In this document: in pieces, positions 1-9,435 of the stretch | How the letters are laid out: every line of letters starts with the position of its first letter | Numbering within the stretch: the stretch's first letter is position 1 | DNA from: Pyropia haitanensis | Lineage: Eukaryota; Rhodophyta; Bangiophyceae; Bangiales; Bangiaceae | Length of the DNA stretch: 64,000 nucleotides | Assembly (NCBI GenBank): GCA_008729055.1 | Contig: SDUX01000002.1 | Span: 3,499,874-3,563,873 of the forward strand | Reading direction: 5' to 3' | The notes under the pieces: generated by a model | Seen by the model: only the letters and a program-made list of their open reading frames with translations | What the model was told of the DNA's origin: nothing | Databases searched by the model: none | Translations under genes and position numbers: made by a program

Positions 1-2995
1 GTGGCGGGCGACATCCGTGTGTCGGGACGGTGGCGGTGCGCATACCCATCACCGACAGCTTCATGATTTTGATTGAGATCGACGTGGTGGCTATCAACGT
101 GCCGCTACTATTGGGACTTGACTTCCTCGACAGGCACAACATGTACGTGAACAACACAACCAACCGGCTCGTGTGCGTGAACGAGGGCATCCAAGTACCG
201 TTGGTGCGCAAGATGGGGCACATTTTCTTCGAGTGGGAGGCGGAGATACTATACACCTTCCCGGAGCTGCAGCGCATTCACAAGCACTTTTTCCACGCCA
301 ACTCGGAGCGACTGTACGCTCTCATGAGGCGGGCCAAGATTGACGACGCGGTGCCGCTGACCCTCAGCAGCTGCAGGATGTCGCTGACGCCTGTGACGTC
401 TGTCAGCGCCTAGGGAAGGAGCCCAACCGCTTTAGGGTGGCACTCCCCCACGAGGACGTGTGCTTCAACCGGCTAGTGCTGTTGGACCTCATGTTTCTGG
501 AGGGGGAGGCCGTTCTACATGTGGTGGACGCCGACACCCTCTGGAGCGCGGCCGGTTTTATGGGCGATGGCCAGACGGCCGATGCCACGTGGGACCTATT
601 CGTCAAGATTTGGGTGGCCGCGTATGTTGGATACCCACAAGAGCTGCACGTCGATCAAGGGCCGCAGCTGCAGGCACCGCAATGGAGGGCACGAGTTGAG
701 GCGGCTGGCATCAAGCAACGGGACTCGGGTGTTGAGAGCCACAACTCCCTTGGTGCAGGTGAGCGCTACCATGCGTTTCTGCGCCAGATCTTCCGGCGCG
801 TGCGTGCCGCGCACCCGACCATTGACAAGGGTCAAGCCTTGTCCCTGTCCGTGTGGGCCATGAACCAGACAGCGGGGCCGATGGGTATCTCTCCAGTTCT
901 CCTCGTGTTTGGCATCAACCCCCGCATGCCGGTCAACCCCGTCGACTTGCCGATGCAGCGGGAGCGGAACAAGGCGTTGGTGGAGGCCCGCGCGGACATG
1001 GTCAAGCACGTCGCTCGTGCGCGGCTAAGTACTGCCGTACGGCGCAACGTCCCGAAGGCGTCCAACACCGAGATCAGCCCGGGCATGCGCGTCCTCGTGT
1101 ACCGCGAGAAGCCTGTGGACGAGTGGCAAGGCCCGTACACGGTGCAGGGTCACGATGGCAAGCAAGTGTGGCTGGACATCAACGATCGCCTCAAGTTGTT
1201 TTCAATTGACAAAGTCAAGGAGTACTTACCGCCTCTTGAGACGACCGAGGAGACGCCAGCCGACGTCGCGACTGATACTGTTGGCAACGAGGACATGGGC
1301 AACGTCGTCGACGCTATCATCGCTGGGGACACCTTGGTGTGCAGCCTGGGCCAGCGCCTGGGGTACATTCAAGAGAGGGCCTACCGCGACACTCAGGCCG
1401 AGGCAGAGACGCCCTCCCGGATTTTCAAGACTGAGGTCCTCAAGCCAGAGGACCCTCGGGTTTCAACAGCTGAGGCTAAGGCTGCGAGGCTGGAGGAGGC
1501 CAGCGGACTCGTGAAGCGTGGGGCATTCAAGAAGGTGCGAAGAGACTCGCTGCCTGCTGACGCGTCCATCCTCAAGGGCCGCTTTGTCGACGCGATCAAG
1601 CACGTGGGGACGAACAACGCCAAGTTTAAGTCGCGCTACGTCCTCCAGGGGCACAACGACAAGGAGAAGCCTTTTATCGTCCACAACATCTCCACCTTGC
1701 GCCAGAGTTCCACCAAGATTATCTTGTCGACCAGTGCCGTGCTCAATTTTCGCATCTTTTCGCACGACGTGAACCAGGCGTACCTGCAGAGCAAGGAGAG
1801 ACTCACGCGTACCATCTACCTGCAGCCGCGCCCAGCCGATGCCGAGCTGTTTGGCGTCGGTGACGGCGAGGTACTGCTGCTCCTCCTGCCCTTATATGGG
1901 ATGTGCGACGCTGGAGACTACTGGGCGGTGACCTTAACGGGTCACGTTAAGGACGACCTGGGTATGGTCCCCCTGACGGGAGATCCGTCACTCTTCATCA
2001 AGGAGGAGAATGGGCGCACGGTGGGACTGTTGGGCGGTTATGTTGACGACCTGCTGAACGGCGGCGATGAGTCATTCCAGACCTTGACCCAGCAGACGCT
2101 GGAAACGTTCGAGTCCAAGCCGCGGGTGTGGGACAACCTCGAGTTTGTGGGCGCGTTTCTCAAGACGCTGGACGGGTCGCCGCGATGTTTCGTGCTCAGC
2201 CAGGAGTCCTACGTCGCAGCGGCGAGCAAGCTGCCAACCGACATCTCCTTTGACGCCTTTGTGTCTGCCCGAGCGGGGTTTGGATGGCTGGCTCACAGCA
2301 GGCCCGATCTCTGCTGTGCTATCAACCGGGCTGCACAAGTGACCGCCGAGACCTTCTGCGAGCGCCACGTGCGGGAACTGAACAAGGCTATCAAGTACGC
2401 CCACAGTACCAAGGACTTAGGGCTGACCTATGGACCCCTGAGCCGAGAGACGCTGCACCTGCGCGCCTACTCTGATGCGTCTTTGCCAACAATGACGATC
2501 TCTCATCCCAGCTCGGTTACATTGTGATGCTTTGCGACGGGGACAACAACTGCCACGTGCTGAGCTACTCCAGCAAGAAGGCGCGGCGTGTGGTGCGGAG
2601 CATTATGGCAGGGGAGGTCTACGCCTTTGCAGACGCGTTTGACACCGCGTTCATCCTCAAGCACGACCTAGAGCGCATTTATCACCAGCACCTACCGCTT
2701 GTGATGCTCACGGACTCGAAGCAGATGTTTGACGTCATTACGCGGGCGTCGCACACCACGGAGAAGCGGCTAATGATTGACGTGGCCGCGGCGCGGGAGG
2801 CCTACAACCGCCACGAGATATCCAACGTGGGGCTGGTTCAATCCGAGCACAACATTGCCGATGGGCTGACCAAGCCGGGTCAGTGTGCGGCGCTGAGCGC
2901 CATGATGAAGACGGCCAAGGACGTCAACCCTGTGCAGCAGTGGATTACGCGCACCGACGCGTCGCCGCGGCACTCGGGTGTGGAAAACCCGGGAG
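1..2995 (+). pseudogene. Ty1/copia pol remnant (first retroelement copy), 5'-truncated and frameshifted
   Basis: This segment is nearly base-for-base the same as 5261-8257 of the second copy, starting in the protease region and running through integrase, reverse transcriptase and RNase H. Two one-base deletions break the frame. One A is missing near 365 (a two-A run in the intact copy reads as one) and one T near 2483 (four Ts read as three). The RT motif YVDDLL, the integrase HVDQG block and the RNase H ADGLTK block are all still readable, in three successive frames. The open pieces are 30-413, 437-2527 and 2524-3087. The 5' end is cut by the window edge. The near-identity means a very recent tandem copy or an assembly duplication; the one-base losses look more like sequence error than decay. 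Confidence 0.9.
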
Positions 2996-3257
2996 TGATT
3001 CTGGATTACGCCCGCTGCGGGGGGGGCGTGCGCTGCCCCGCACCCTCGTGCCGCGCGGCGAGGCGAGACTCGGACCCAGCCATGTGACCGATGATTGGGC
3101 GCTGGACCGGATCCTGCCAAGATTGTGGGGACACGCGTTTGCGTTTGGTCAGACCTCGGCGGGGTGTGACCGAACATCAATGATGTTTGGTCAAACCCCG
3201 GTGATGGCTGACAGATTGGGTCGGGCCGATTGGCTCGATTATGTGTTTCGCCAGGCC
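2996..3257 (+). repeat. Partial LTR of first retroelement copy
   Basis: About the first 262 bases match the start of the complete LTR at 8258-8848. The match stops abruptly at the N at 3258, so roughly 330 bases of LTR tail are missing. Small differences from the complete LTR occur at the 5' junction (a few extra bases around 2998-3005, one extra C near 3015) and in homopolymers (one G fewer near 3128, one C fewer near 3200). Confidence 0.85.
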
Positions 3258-3258
3258 N
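3258..3258. other. Single N: probable assembly join inside an LTR
   Basis: This is the only ambiguous base in the window. To its left the sequence is LTR; to its right it is retroelement leader and gag with no LTR tail or primer binding site. A single N standing in for several hundred missing bases suggests a scaffold join or collapsed repeat rather than a true one-base ambiguity. Confidence 0.75.
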
Positions 3259-3682
3259 GTCAAGGTCAAGCACGACTTTGAGAGGACCCTGTTGCGCTTG
3301 TCGCCATGTCAACCGAAAGTAACCCCCTCCGGCTTTTATGCCTCGCGCAATCATGGCGCAAATGTCCGAGATGCAGCAGGGGCTGATCATGGCCGTGCGT
3401 GCACTGACTGCGGACGCAGAAGAGGACCAAGTCACCGGAGAAGAGTTGCGGGCGCAACTGGCGGACCTGTACCCGCCCACGGTCCTCTTGGGCCTGACAT
3501 GATGCGCCAACCTTTCATCCATCAGCAGCTGCTAGCCTGGCTTCGCACCCACGAAGTCTACCTCGGGGGGACTGAAGACATGCGGAGCGTCAAGCGGCTC
3601 GCTGCTACGCTGTATCCGGCTGGTGGGGACAAGGTGGCGCACAGCAGATATTGGCCAACATTGACAACTGCAACGAGAGCCT
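3259..3682 (+). other. Retroelement leader and frame-broken start of gag
   Basis: An ATG at 3338 opens a 54-codon frame ending at 3502. Its composition is protein-like, and coding-like sequence then continues in a second frame from about 3503 and a third from about 3640 before joining the main gag frame near 3760. No LTR tail or tRNA primer site is visible after the N. I read this as the N-terminal part of gag carrying several one-base errors close to the join. A non-coding leader with chance open frames is the alternative. Confidence 0.5.
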
Positions 3683-5038
3683 GTGCCGGTACGCCACCGC
3701 GCCGGGGGCGTATGGTCGGACTGCCGGCCCAGAGGGTTTGTGTCCACTCCTCCCTCTGGGGCTCGCTCTGCTGCTCTTGCCGACGCTTCGGCAGCAAGTG
3801 ACGACCGCGACGACGTCCCGCCGCCCAACCTGGGGACCCAAGACGCCCGGTCGGGACTGCCACCGCTCGCGTCGTTTGGGCGCCCAGCGAACCAGGGGAA
3901 CGTCGCGGGCGGTCGACCCCAGATTGACCTAGGGCCGACGCACTCGGGGCATGGGGCGGACTCTATGGATGCGACGGACAACACCTTGGCGCACCGCATC
4001 TCGCTACGCTTTAAGGACAGCAGCTCCAAGTTCTCTGGTGACCCCAACGAGTGCCTCGACGATTTCGTGGCCGATTATGAGCTGGTGTGCCGCGACTACG
4101 GGCTGTCACGCATGCAGATGCTGCGTTACTTCTACAACCTCCTTAGTGGCGACGCGAAGCGATTCTACCTAAACGAGCTCGTCCATGTCGTTGACACCTA
4201 CGATTCGATGGTCATGCGCCTCCGAAACGAGTACCACTCCGACGTGCGCCAGAGCCAGGCGCGCAACAAGCTGGCGTCCTTGCGCATGAAGGCGTTTGAG
4301 TCCAAGGGAATGTCGGTCGAGGCGGCGTTGACGTCGACGTACCAGGCGGTCCTAACGGGCTCAAAGCTTCTCCCACCGTCGCACTCCGGTGAGGTGTTTC
4401 GAGTTGAATATCTTCGAGATGCGGTGGTTGGCTACGATTGGGCCACGGAGCCGTTGAGCCGTGTATCCACTCACAAGCTCGGGTTCCAGAAGCTGTATGG
4501 AGAGCTGCAGGCCGCCCTCTTCCAGCACCAGGAGGCCAAGCGTGCTCGGATCCAGGACGCCGCGTCGGGCGTCGCCACCAAGATGGACGACGACAACGAG
4601 GTCAGCACGTTTTATCAAGGCCAAGGCCGGTATGAGCGCAAGCATGTGGGAGTTGGGAACCGTGCTGTGCAGCAGTCGACGGGGCGATTTAACCCCCTCT
4701 CAATTATGGGGTGTTTCAATTGTGACAACCCCAAGCACACCATCAACGACTGCCCGCTGCCGCGGGACGTCGCGCGAGCTGCCCTTAAGCGCCTCGAGTA
4801 CCTGTCCAAGCGCAAGGCGGGGCGGGGCGCAACTGCTCAAGTACTGTTTGAGCTATGCACGCAGATTAACGAGACTGCTGCCACGGTAGCAGAGGCGGTC
4901 AACTCGGAGGAGGATGCCCCCAAACCACCGGAAGATCTCGAGCCCGACACACTCTTTGCTGCTCTGGTGAGTGGGTCTGCTACTGTCGACGCGGAAGAAG
5001 GCGACAATGATGGGCAGGTTTTTGCTCAGAGGGATTGA
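3683..5038 (+). CDS. gag: Ty1/copia Gag (capsid-nucleocapsid) polyprotein
   Basis: This is the structural protein of the retroelement particle, which packages element RNA in the cytoplasm. The open frame is 451 codons; its first in-frame ATG is at 3965 and the true start probably lies further upstream across frame breaks. The middle has the helical character of a UBN2/retrotrans_gag domain. Near the C-terminus is a CCHC zinc knuckle, CFNCDNPKHTINDC, with C-X2-C-X4-H-X4-C spacing, followed by a basic stretch. The frame ends in TGA at 5036-5038. The pol frame is open from 5011, so gag and pol overlap in the -1 relation. Short-read or transcript data are needed to fix the N-terminus. Confidence 0.85.
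   Translation: MPVRHRAGGVWSDCRPRGFVSTPPSGARSAALADASAASDDRDDVPPPNLGTQDARSGLPPLASFGRPANQGNVAGGRPQIDLGPTHSGHGADSMDATDNTLAHRISLRFKDSSSKFSGDPNECLDDFVADYELVCRDYGLSRMQMLRYFYNLLSGDAKRFYLNELVHVVDTYDSMVMRLRNEYHSDVRQSQARNKLASLRMKAFESKGMSVEAALTSTYQAVLTGSKLLPPSHSGEVFRVEYLRDAVVGYDWATEPLSRVSTHKLGFQKLYGELQAALFQHQEAKRARIQDAASGVATKMDDDNEVSTFYQGQGRYERKHVGVGNRAVQQSTGRFNPLSIMGCFNCDNPKHTINDCPLPRDVARAALKRLEYLSKRKAGRGATAQVLFELCTQINETAATVAEAVNSEEDAPKPPEDLEPDTLFAALVSGSATVDAEEGDNDGQVFAQRD
5017..5023 (+). promoter_or_regulatory. Candidate -1 ribosomal frameshift site (G_GTT_TTT) between gag and pol
   Basis: In the gag frame the codons read CAG GTT TTT GCT, giving the heptamer G_GTT_TTT, 12 bases before the gag stop. 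The pol frame has a TGA at 5008-5010 and is open from 5011, so a -1 shift must occur between 5011 and 5038 and the heptamer lies inside this window. GGUUUUU is known as a shift site in cardioviruses and arteriviruses. A downstream structure was not demonstrated. Confidence 0.45.
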
Positions 5039-8000
5039 CTAGTCGACCTTCCCTCAAGCACAGACTCAAGCGTCCACCCGACATATTTGTCGACAAGGAG
5101 ATCATCACTTTACTGGACAAGGCCGAGAGATTCGAGGGTGCCTGCATGGACATCGGAGCGGAGAAGACGGTTGTCGGCAAGAGGCAGGCTGAGGCCTACC
5201 TTGCGAGCCACAACCCGGGTGTGACGCTGGGCAACAAGAGCGGGATGGTGTACCGGTTCGGTGGCGGGCGACATCCGTGTGTCGGGACGGTGGCGGTGCG
5301 CATACCCATCACCGACAGCTTCATGATTTTGATTGAGATCGACGTGGTGGCTATCAACGTGCCGCTACTATTGGGACTTGACTTCCTCGACAGGCACAAC
5401 ATGTACGTGAACAACACAACCAACCGGCTCGTGTGCGTGAACGAGGGCATCCAAGTACCGTTGGTGCGCAAGATGGGGCACATTTTCTTCGAGTGGGAGG
5501 CGGAGATACTATACACCTTCCCGGAGCTGCAGCGCATTCACAAGCACTTTTTCCACGCCAACTCGGAGCGACTGTACGCTCTCATGAGGCGGGCCAAGAT
5601 TGACGACGCGGTGCCGCTGACCCTCAAGCAGCTGCAGGATGTCGCTGACGCCTGTGACGTCTGTCAGCGCCTAGGGAAGGAGCCCAACCGCTTTAGGGTG
5701 GCACTCCCCCACGAGGACGTGTGCTTCAACCGGCTAGTGCTGTTGGACCTCATGTTTCTGGAGGGGGAGGCCGTTCTACATGTGGTGGACGCCGACACCC
5801 TCTGGAGCGCGGCCGGTTTTATGGGCGATGGCCAGACGGCCGATGCCACGTGGGACCTATTCGTCAAGATTTGGGTGGCCGCGTATGTTGGATACCCACA
5901 AGAGCTGCACGTCGATCAAGGGCCGCAGCTGCAGGCACCGCAATGGAGGGCACGAGTTGAGGCGGCTGGCATCAAGCAACGGGACTCGGGTGTTGAGAGC
6001 CACAACTCCCTTGGTGCAGGTGAGCGCTACCATGCGTTTCTGCGCCAGATCTTCCGGCGCGTGCGTGCCGCGCACCCGACCATTGACAAGGGTCAAGCCT
6101 TGTCCCTGTCCGTGTGGGCCATGAACCAGACAGCGGGGCCGATGGGTATCTCTCCAGTTCTCCTCGTGTTTGGCATCAACCCCCGCATGCCGGTCAACCC
6201 CGTCGACTTGCCGATGCAGCGGGAGCGGAACAAGGCGTTGGTGGAGGCCCGCGCGGACATGGTCAAGCACGTCGCTCGTGCGCGGCTAAGTACTGCCGTA
6301 CGGCGCAACGTCCCGAAGGCGTCCAACACCGAGATCAGCCCGGGCATGCGCGTCCTCGTGTACCGCGAGAAGCCTGTGGACGAGTGGCAAGGCCCGTACA
6401 CGGTGCAGGGTCACGATGGCAAGCAAGTGTGGCTGGACATCAACGATCGCCTCAAGTTGTTTTCAATTGACAAAGTCAAGGAGTACTTACCGCCTCTTGA
6501 GACGACCGAGGAGACGCCAGCCGACGTCGCGACTGATACTGTTGGCAACGAGGACATGGGCAACGTCGTCGACGCTATCATCGCTGGGGACACCTTGGTG
6601 TGCAGCCTGGGCCAGCGCCTGGGGTACATTCAAGAGAGGGCCTACCGCGACACTCAGGCCGAGGCAGAGACGCCCTCCCGGATTTTCAAGACTGAGGTCC
6701 TCAAGCCAGAGGACCCTCGGGTTTCAACAGCTGAGGCTAAGGCTGCGAGGCTGGAGGAGGCCAGCGGACTCGTGAAGCGTGGGGCATTCAAGAAGGTGCG
6801 AAGAGACTCGCTGCCTGCTGACGCGTCCATCCTCAAGGGCCGCTTTGTCGACGCGATCAAGCACGTGGGGACGAACAACGCCAAGTTTAAGTCGCGCTAC
6901 GTCCTCCAGGGGCACAACGACAAGGAGAAGCCTTTTATCGTCCACAACATCTCCACCTTGCGCCAGAGTTCCACCAAGATTATCTTGTCGACCAGTGCCG
7001 TGCTCAATTTTCGCATCTTTTCGCACGACGTGAACCAGGCGTACCTGCAGAGCAAGGAGAGACTCACGCGTACCATCTACCTGCAGCCGCGCCCAGCCGA
7101 TGCCGAGCTGTTTGGCGTCGGTGACGGCGAGGTACTGCTGCTCCTCCTGCCCTTATATGGGATGTGCGACGCTGGAGACTACTGGGCGGTGACCTTAACG
7201 GGTCACGTTAAGGACGACCTGGGTATGGTCCCCCTGACGGGAGATCCGTCACTCTTCATCAAGGAGGAGAATGGGCGCACGGTGGGACTGTTGGGCGGTT
7301 ATGTTGACGACCTGCTGAACGGCGGCGATGAGTCATTCCAGACCTTGACCCAGCAGACGCTGGAAACGTTCGAGTCCAAGCCGCGGGTGTGGGACAACCT
7401 CGAGTTTGTGGGCGCGTTTCTCAAGACGCTGGACGGGTCGCCGCGATGTTTCGTGCTCAGCCAGGAGTCCTACGTCGCAGCGGCGAGCAAGCTGCCAACC
7501 GACATCTCCTTTGACGCCTTTGTGTCTGCCCGAGCGGGGTTTGGATGGCTGGCTCACAGCAGGCCCGATCTCTGCTGTGCTATCAACCGGGCTGCACAAG
7601 TGACCGCCGAGACCTTCTGCGAGCGCCACGTGCGGGAACTGAACAAGGCTATCAAGTACGCCCACAGTACCAAGGACTTAGGGCTGACCTATGGACCCCT
7701 GAGCCGAGAGACGCTGCACCTGCGCGCCTACTCTGATGCGTCTTTTGCCAACAATGACGATCTCTCATCCCAGCTCGGTTACATTGTGATGCTTTGCGAC
7801 GGGGACAACAACTGCCACGTGCTGAGCTACTCCAGCAAGAAGGCGCGGCGTGTGGTGCGGAGCATTATGGCAGGGGAGGTCTACGCCTTTGCAGACGCGT
7901 TTGACACCGCGTTCATCCTCAAGCACGACCTAGAGCGCATTTATCACCAGCACCTACCGCTTGTGATGCTCACGGACTCGAAGCAGATGTTTGACGTCAT

Positions 8001-8262
8001 TACGCGGGCGTCGCACACCACGGAGAAGCGGCTAATGATTGACGTGGCCGCGGCGCGGGAGGCCTACAACCGCCACGAGATATCCAACGTGGGGCTGGTT
8101 CAATCCGAGCACAACATTGCCGATGGGCTGACCAAGCCGGGTCAGTGTGCGGCGCTGAGCGCCATGATGAAGACGGCCAAGGACGTCAACCCTGTGCAGC
8201 AGTGGATTACGCGCACCGACGCGTCGCCGCGGCACTCGGGTGTGGAAAACCCGGGAGTGTGA
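5035..8262 (+). CDS. pol: Ty1/copia Pol: protease, integrase, reverse transcriptase, RNase H
   Basis: An intact 1075-residue polyprotein (numbering from the TTG at 5035; probably made only as a Gag-Pol fusion). Domain order is diagnostic of Ty1/copia. The aspartic protease has D39-I-G-A in place of the usual DSGA, with the LLLGLDF strand following. The integrase has an HHCC zinc region at about residues 165-215 and a catalytic triad D238, D294, E330 (D-X35-E). The reverse transcriptase has SHDVNQAYLQS and YVDD at 756-759. RNase H has SDAS at 900-903 and ADGLTK at 1029-1034. The last codons and the TGA overlap the first bases of the 3' LTR at 8258. All catalytic motifs are present, so the element may be functional. 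There is no usual ATG start, consistent with frameshift expression from gag. Confidence 0.93.
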   Translation: MTSRPSLKHRLKRPPDIFVDKEIITLLDKAERFEGACMDIGAEKTVVGKRQAEAYLASHNPGVTLGNKSGMVYRFGGGRHPCVGTVAVRIPITDSFMILIEIDVVAINVPLLLGLDFLDRHNMYVNNTTNRLVCVNEGIQVPLVRKMGHIFFEWEAEILYTFPELQRIHKHFFHANSERLYALMRRAKIDDAVPLTLKQLQDVADACDVCQRLGKEPNRFRVALPHEDVCFNRLVLLDLMFLEGEAVLHVVDADTLWSAAGFMGDGQTADATWDLFVKIWVAAYVGYPQELHVDQGPQLQAPQWRARVEAAGIKQRDSGVESHNSLGAGERYHAFLRQIFRRVRAAHPTIDKGQALSLSVWAMNQTAGPMGISPVLLVFGINPRMPVNPVDLPMQRERNKALVEARADMVKHVARARLSTAVRRNVPKASNTEISPGMRVLVYREKPVDEWQGPYTVQGHDGKQVWLDINDRLKLFSIDKVKEYLPPLETTEETPADVATDTVGNEDMGNVVDAIIAGDTLVCSLGQRLGYIQERAYRDTQAEAETPSRIFKTEVLKPEDPRVSTAEAKAARLEEASGLVKRGAFKKVRRDSLPADASILKGRFVDAIKHVGTNNAKFKSRYVLQGHNDKEKPFIVHNISTLRQSSTKIILSTSAVLNFRIFSHDVNQAYLQSKERLTRTIYLQPRPADAELFGVGDGEVLLLLLPLYGMCDAGDYWAVTLTGHVKDDLGMVPLTGDPSLFIKEENGRTVGLLGGYVDDLLNGGDESFQTLTQQTLETFESKPRVWDNLEFVGAFLKTLDGSPRCFVLSQESYVAAASKLPTDISFDAFVSARAGFGWLAHSRPDLCCAINRAAQVTAETFCERHVRELNKAIKYAHSTKDLGLTYGPLSRETLHLRAYSDASFANNDDLSSQLGYIVMLCDGDNNCHVLSYSSKKARRVVRSIMAGEVYAFADAFDTAFILKHDLERIYHQHLPLVMLTDSKQMFDVITRASHTTEKRLMIDVAAAREAYNRHEISNVGLVQSEHNIADGLTKPGQCAALSAMMKTAKDVNPVQQWITRTDASPRHSGVENPGV

Positions 8263-8848
8263 TTACGCCGCTGCGGGGGGGGCGTGCGCTGCCCCGCACC
8301 CTCGTGCCGCGCGGCGAGGCGAGACTCGGACCCAGCCATGTGACCGATGATTGGGCGCTGGACCGGATCCTGCCAAGATTGTGGGGGACACGCGTTTGCG
8401 TTTGGTCAGACCTCGGCGGGGTGTGACCGAACATCAATGATGTTTGGTCAAACCCCCGGTGATGGCTGACAGATTGGGTCGGGCCGATTGGCTCGATTAT
8501 GTGTTTCGCCAGGCCGTGATTGGCCGGTTTGTGCATTGTTTTGCTTGAGTGGAAGGGGGTGATTCGCGGGTGTTGTCCACAATAGGTGGGCTGATGGCCG
8601 TGTGGAGAGGGGGGGCTAGACTTGCGTCTGTGGGCGTGTCGGGGGCGCTCACCGCCGCGTGCGGCGGACCTGCCGCCGCGTGCGGGGCGGGGTATAAGAG
8701 CACCCGGCCGCGCACCTGAGTGCCGGGCGCCCTCGGCCCGGCAGACTAGACATTGGAACTCGCCACCCCGCGTTGGGGTGTCGGGTCGCCGGTGTCTGGC
8801 CTCGTGGGGTACACTGCGTTTTTCTCCACATCCTCGCCGATACTCACA
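8258..8848 (+). repeat. LTR, complete 591 bp copy (3' LTR of second element)
   Basis: The ends are an inverted repeat, TGTGA at 8258-8262 and TCACA at 8844-8848. The left end directly follows a weak purine tract (ggaaaacccgggag) that could prime plus-strand synthesis. Inside are a near-perfect palindrome at 8425-8449 and a TATA box at 8693-8698. The pol stop codon lies within its first five bases. Confidence 0.9.
8693..8698 (+). promoter_or_regulatory. LTR promoter TATA box (TATAAG)
   Basis: TATAAG follows a G+C-rich stretch and sits about 155 bases from the LTR end. This fits a U3 promoter with transcription starting roughly 25-30 bases downstream. It is the only A/T-rich hexamer in that part of the LTR. 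Confidence 0.6.
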
Positions 8849-9435
8849 ATTACGCCGCTGCGGGGGGGGCGTGCGCTGCCCCGCACCCTCGTGCCGCGCG
8901 GCGAGGCGAGACTCGGACCCAGCCATGTGACCGATGATTGGGCGCTGGACCGGATCCTGCCAAGATTGTGGGGGACACGCGTTTGCGTTTGGTCAGACCT
9001 CGGCGGGGTGTGACCGAACATCAATGATGTTTGGTCAAACCCCCGGTGATGGCTGACAGATTGGGTCGGGCCGATTGGCTCGATTATGTGTTTCGCCAGG
9101 CCGTGATTGGCCGGTTTGTGCATTGTTTTGCTTGAGTGGAAGGGGGTGATTCGCGGGTGTTGTCCACAATAGGTGGGCTGATGGCCGTGTGGAGAGGGGG
9201 GGCTAGACTTGCGTCTGTGGGCGTGTCGGGGGCGCTCACCGCCGCGTGCGGCGGACCTGCCGCCGCGTGCGGGGCGGGGTATAAGAGCACCCGGCCGCGC
9301 ACCTGAGTGCCGGGCGCCCTCGGCCCGGCAGACTAGACATTGGAACTCGCCACCCCGCGTTGGGGTGTCGGGTCGCCGGTGTCTGGCCTCGTGGGGTACA
9401 CTGCGTTTTTCTCCACATCCTCGCCGATACTCACA
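8849..9435 (+). repeat. Second LTR abutting the first, lacking its initial TGTG
   Basis: At 587 bases it equals the preceding LTR minus its first four bases; I saw no other difference when reading it. The junction runs from tcaca straight into attacg with no spacer and no target duplication. It ends in TCACA at 9431-9435, next to a G-rich run. Confidence 0.9.
9280..9285 (+). promoter_or_regulatory. TATA box of second LTR
   Basis: The same TATAAG as in the first LTR, at the equivalent position. If active, it would fire rightward into the G-rich flank at 9436 onward. Confidence 0.5.

Noticed and set aside
30..3087. Three separate ORFs in the first retroelement copy as independent genes
   Set aside because: They are consecutive parts of one pol gene, separated by one-base deletions compared with the second copy.
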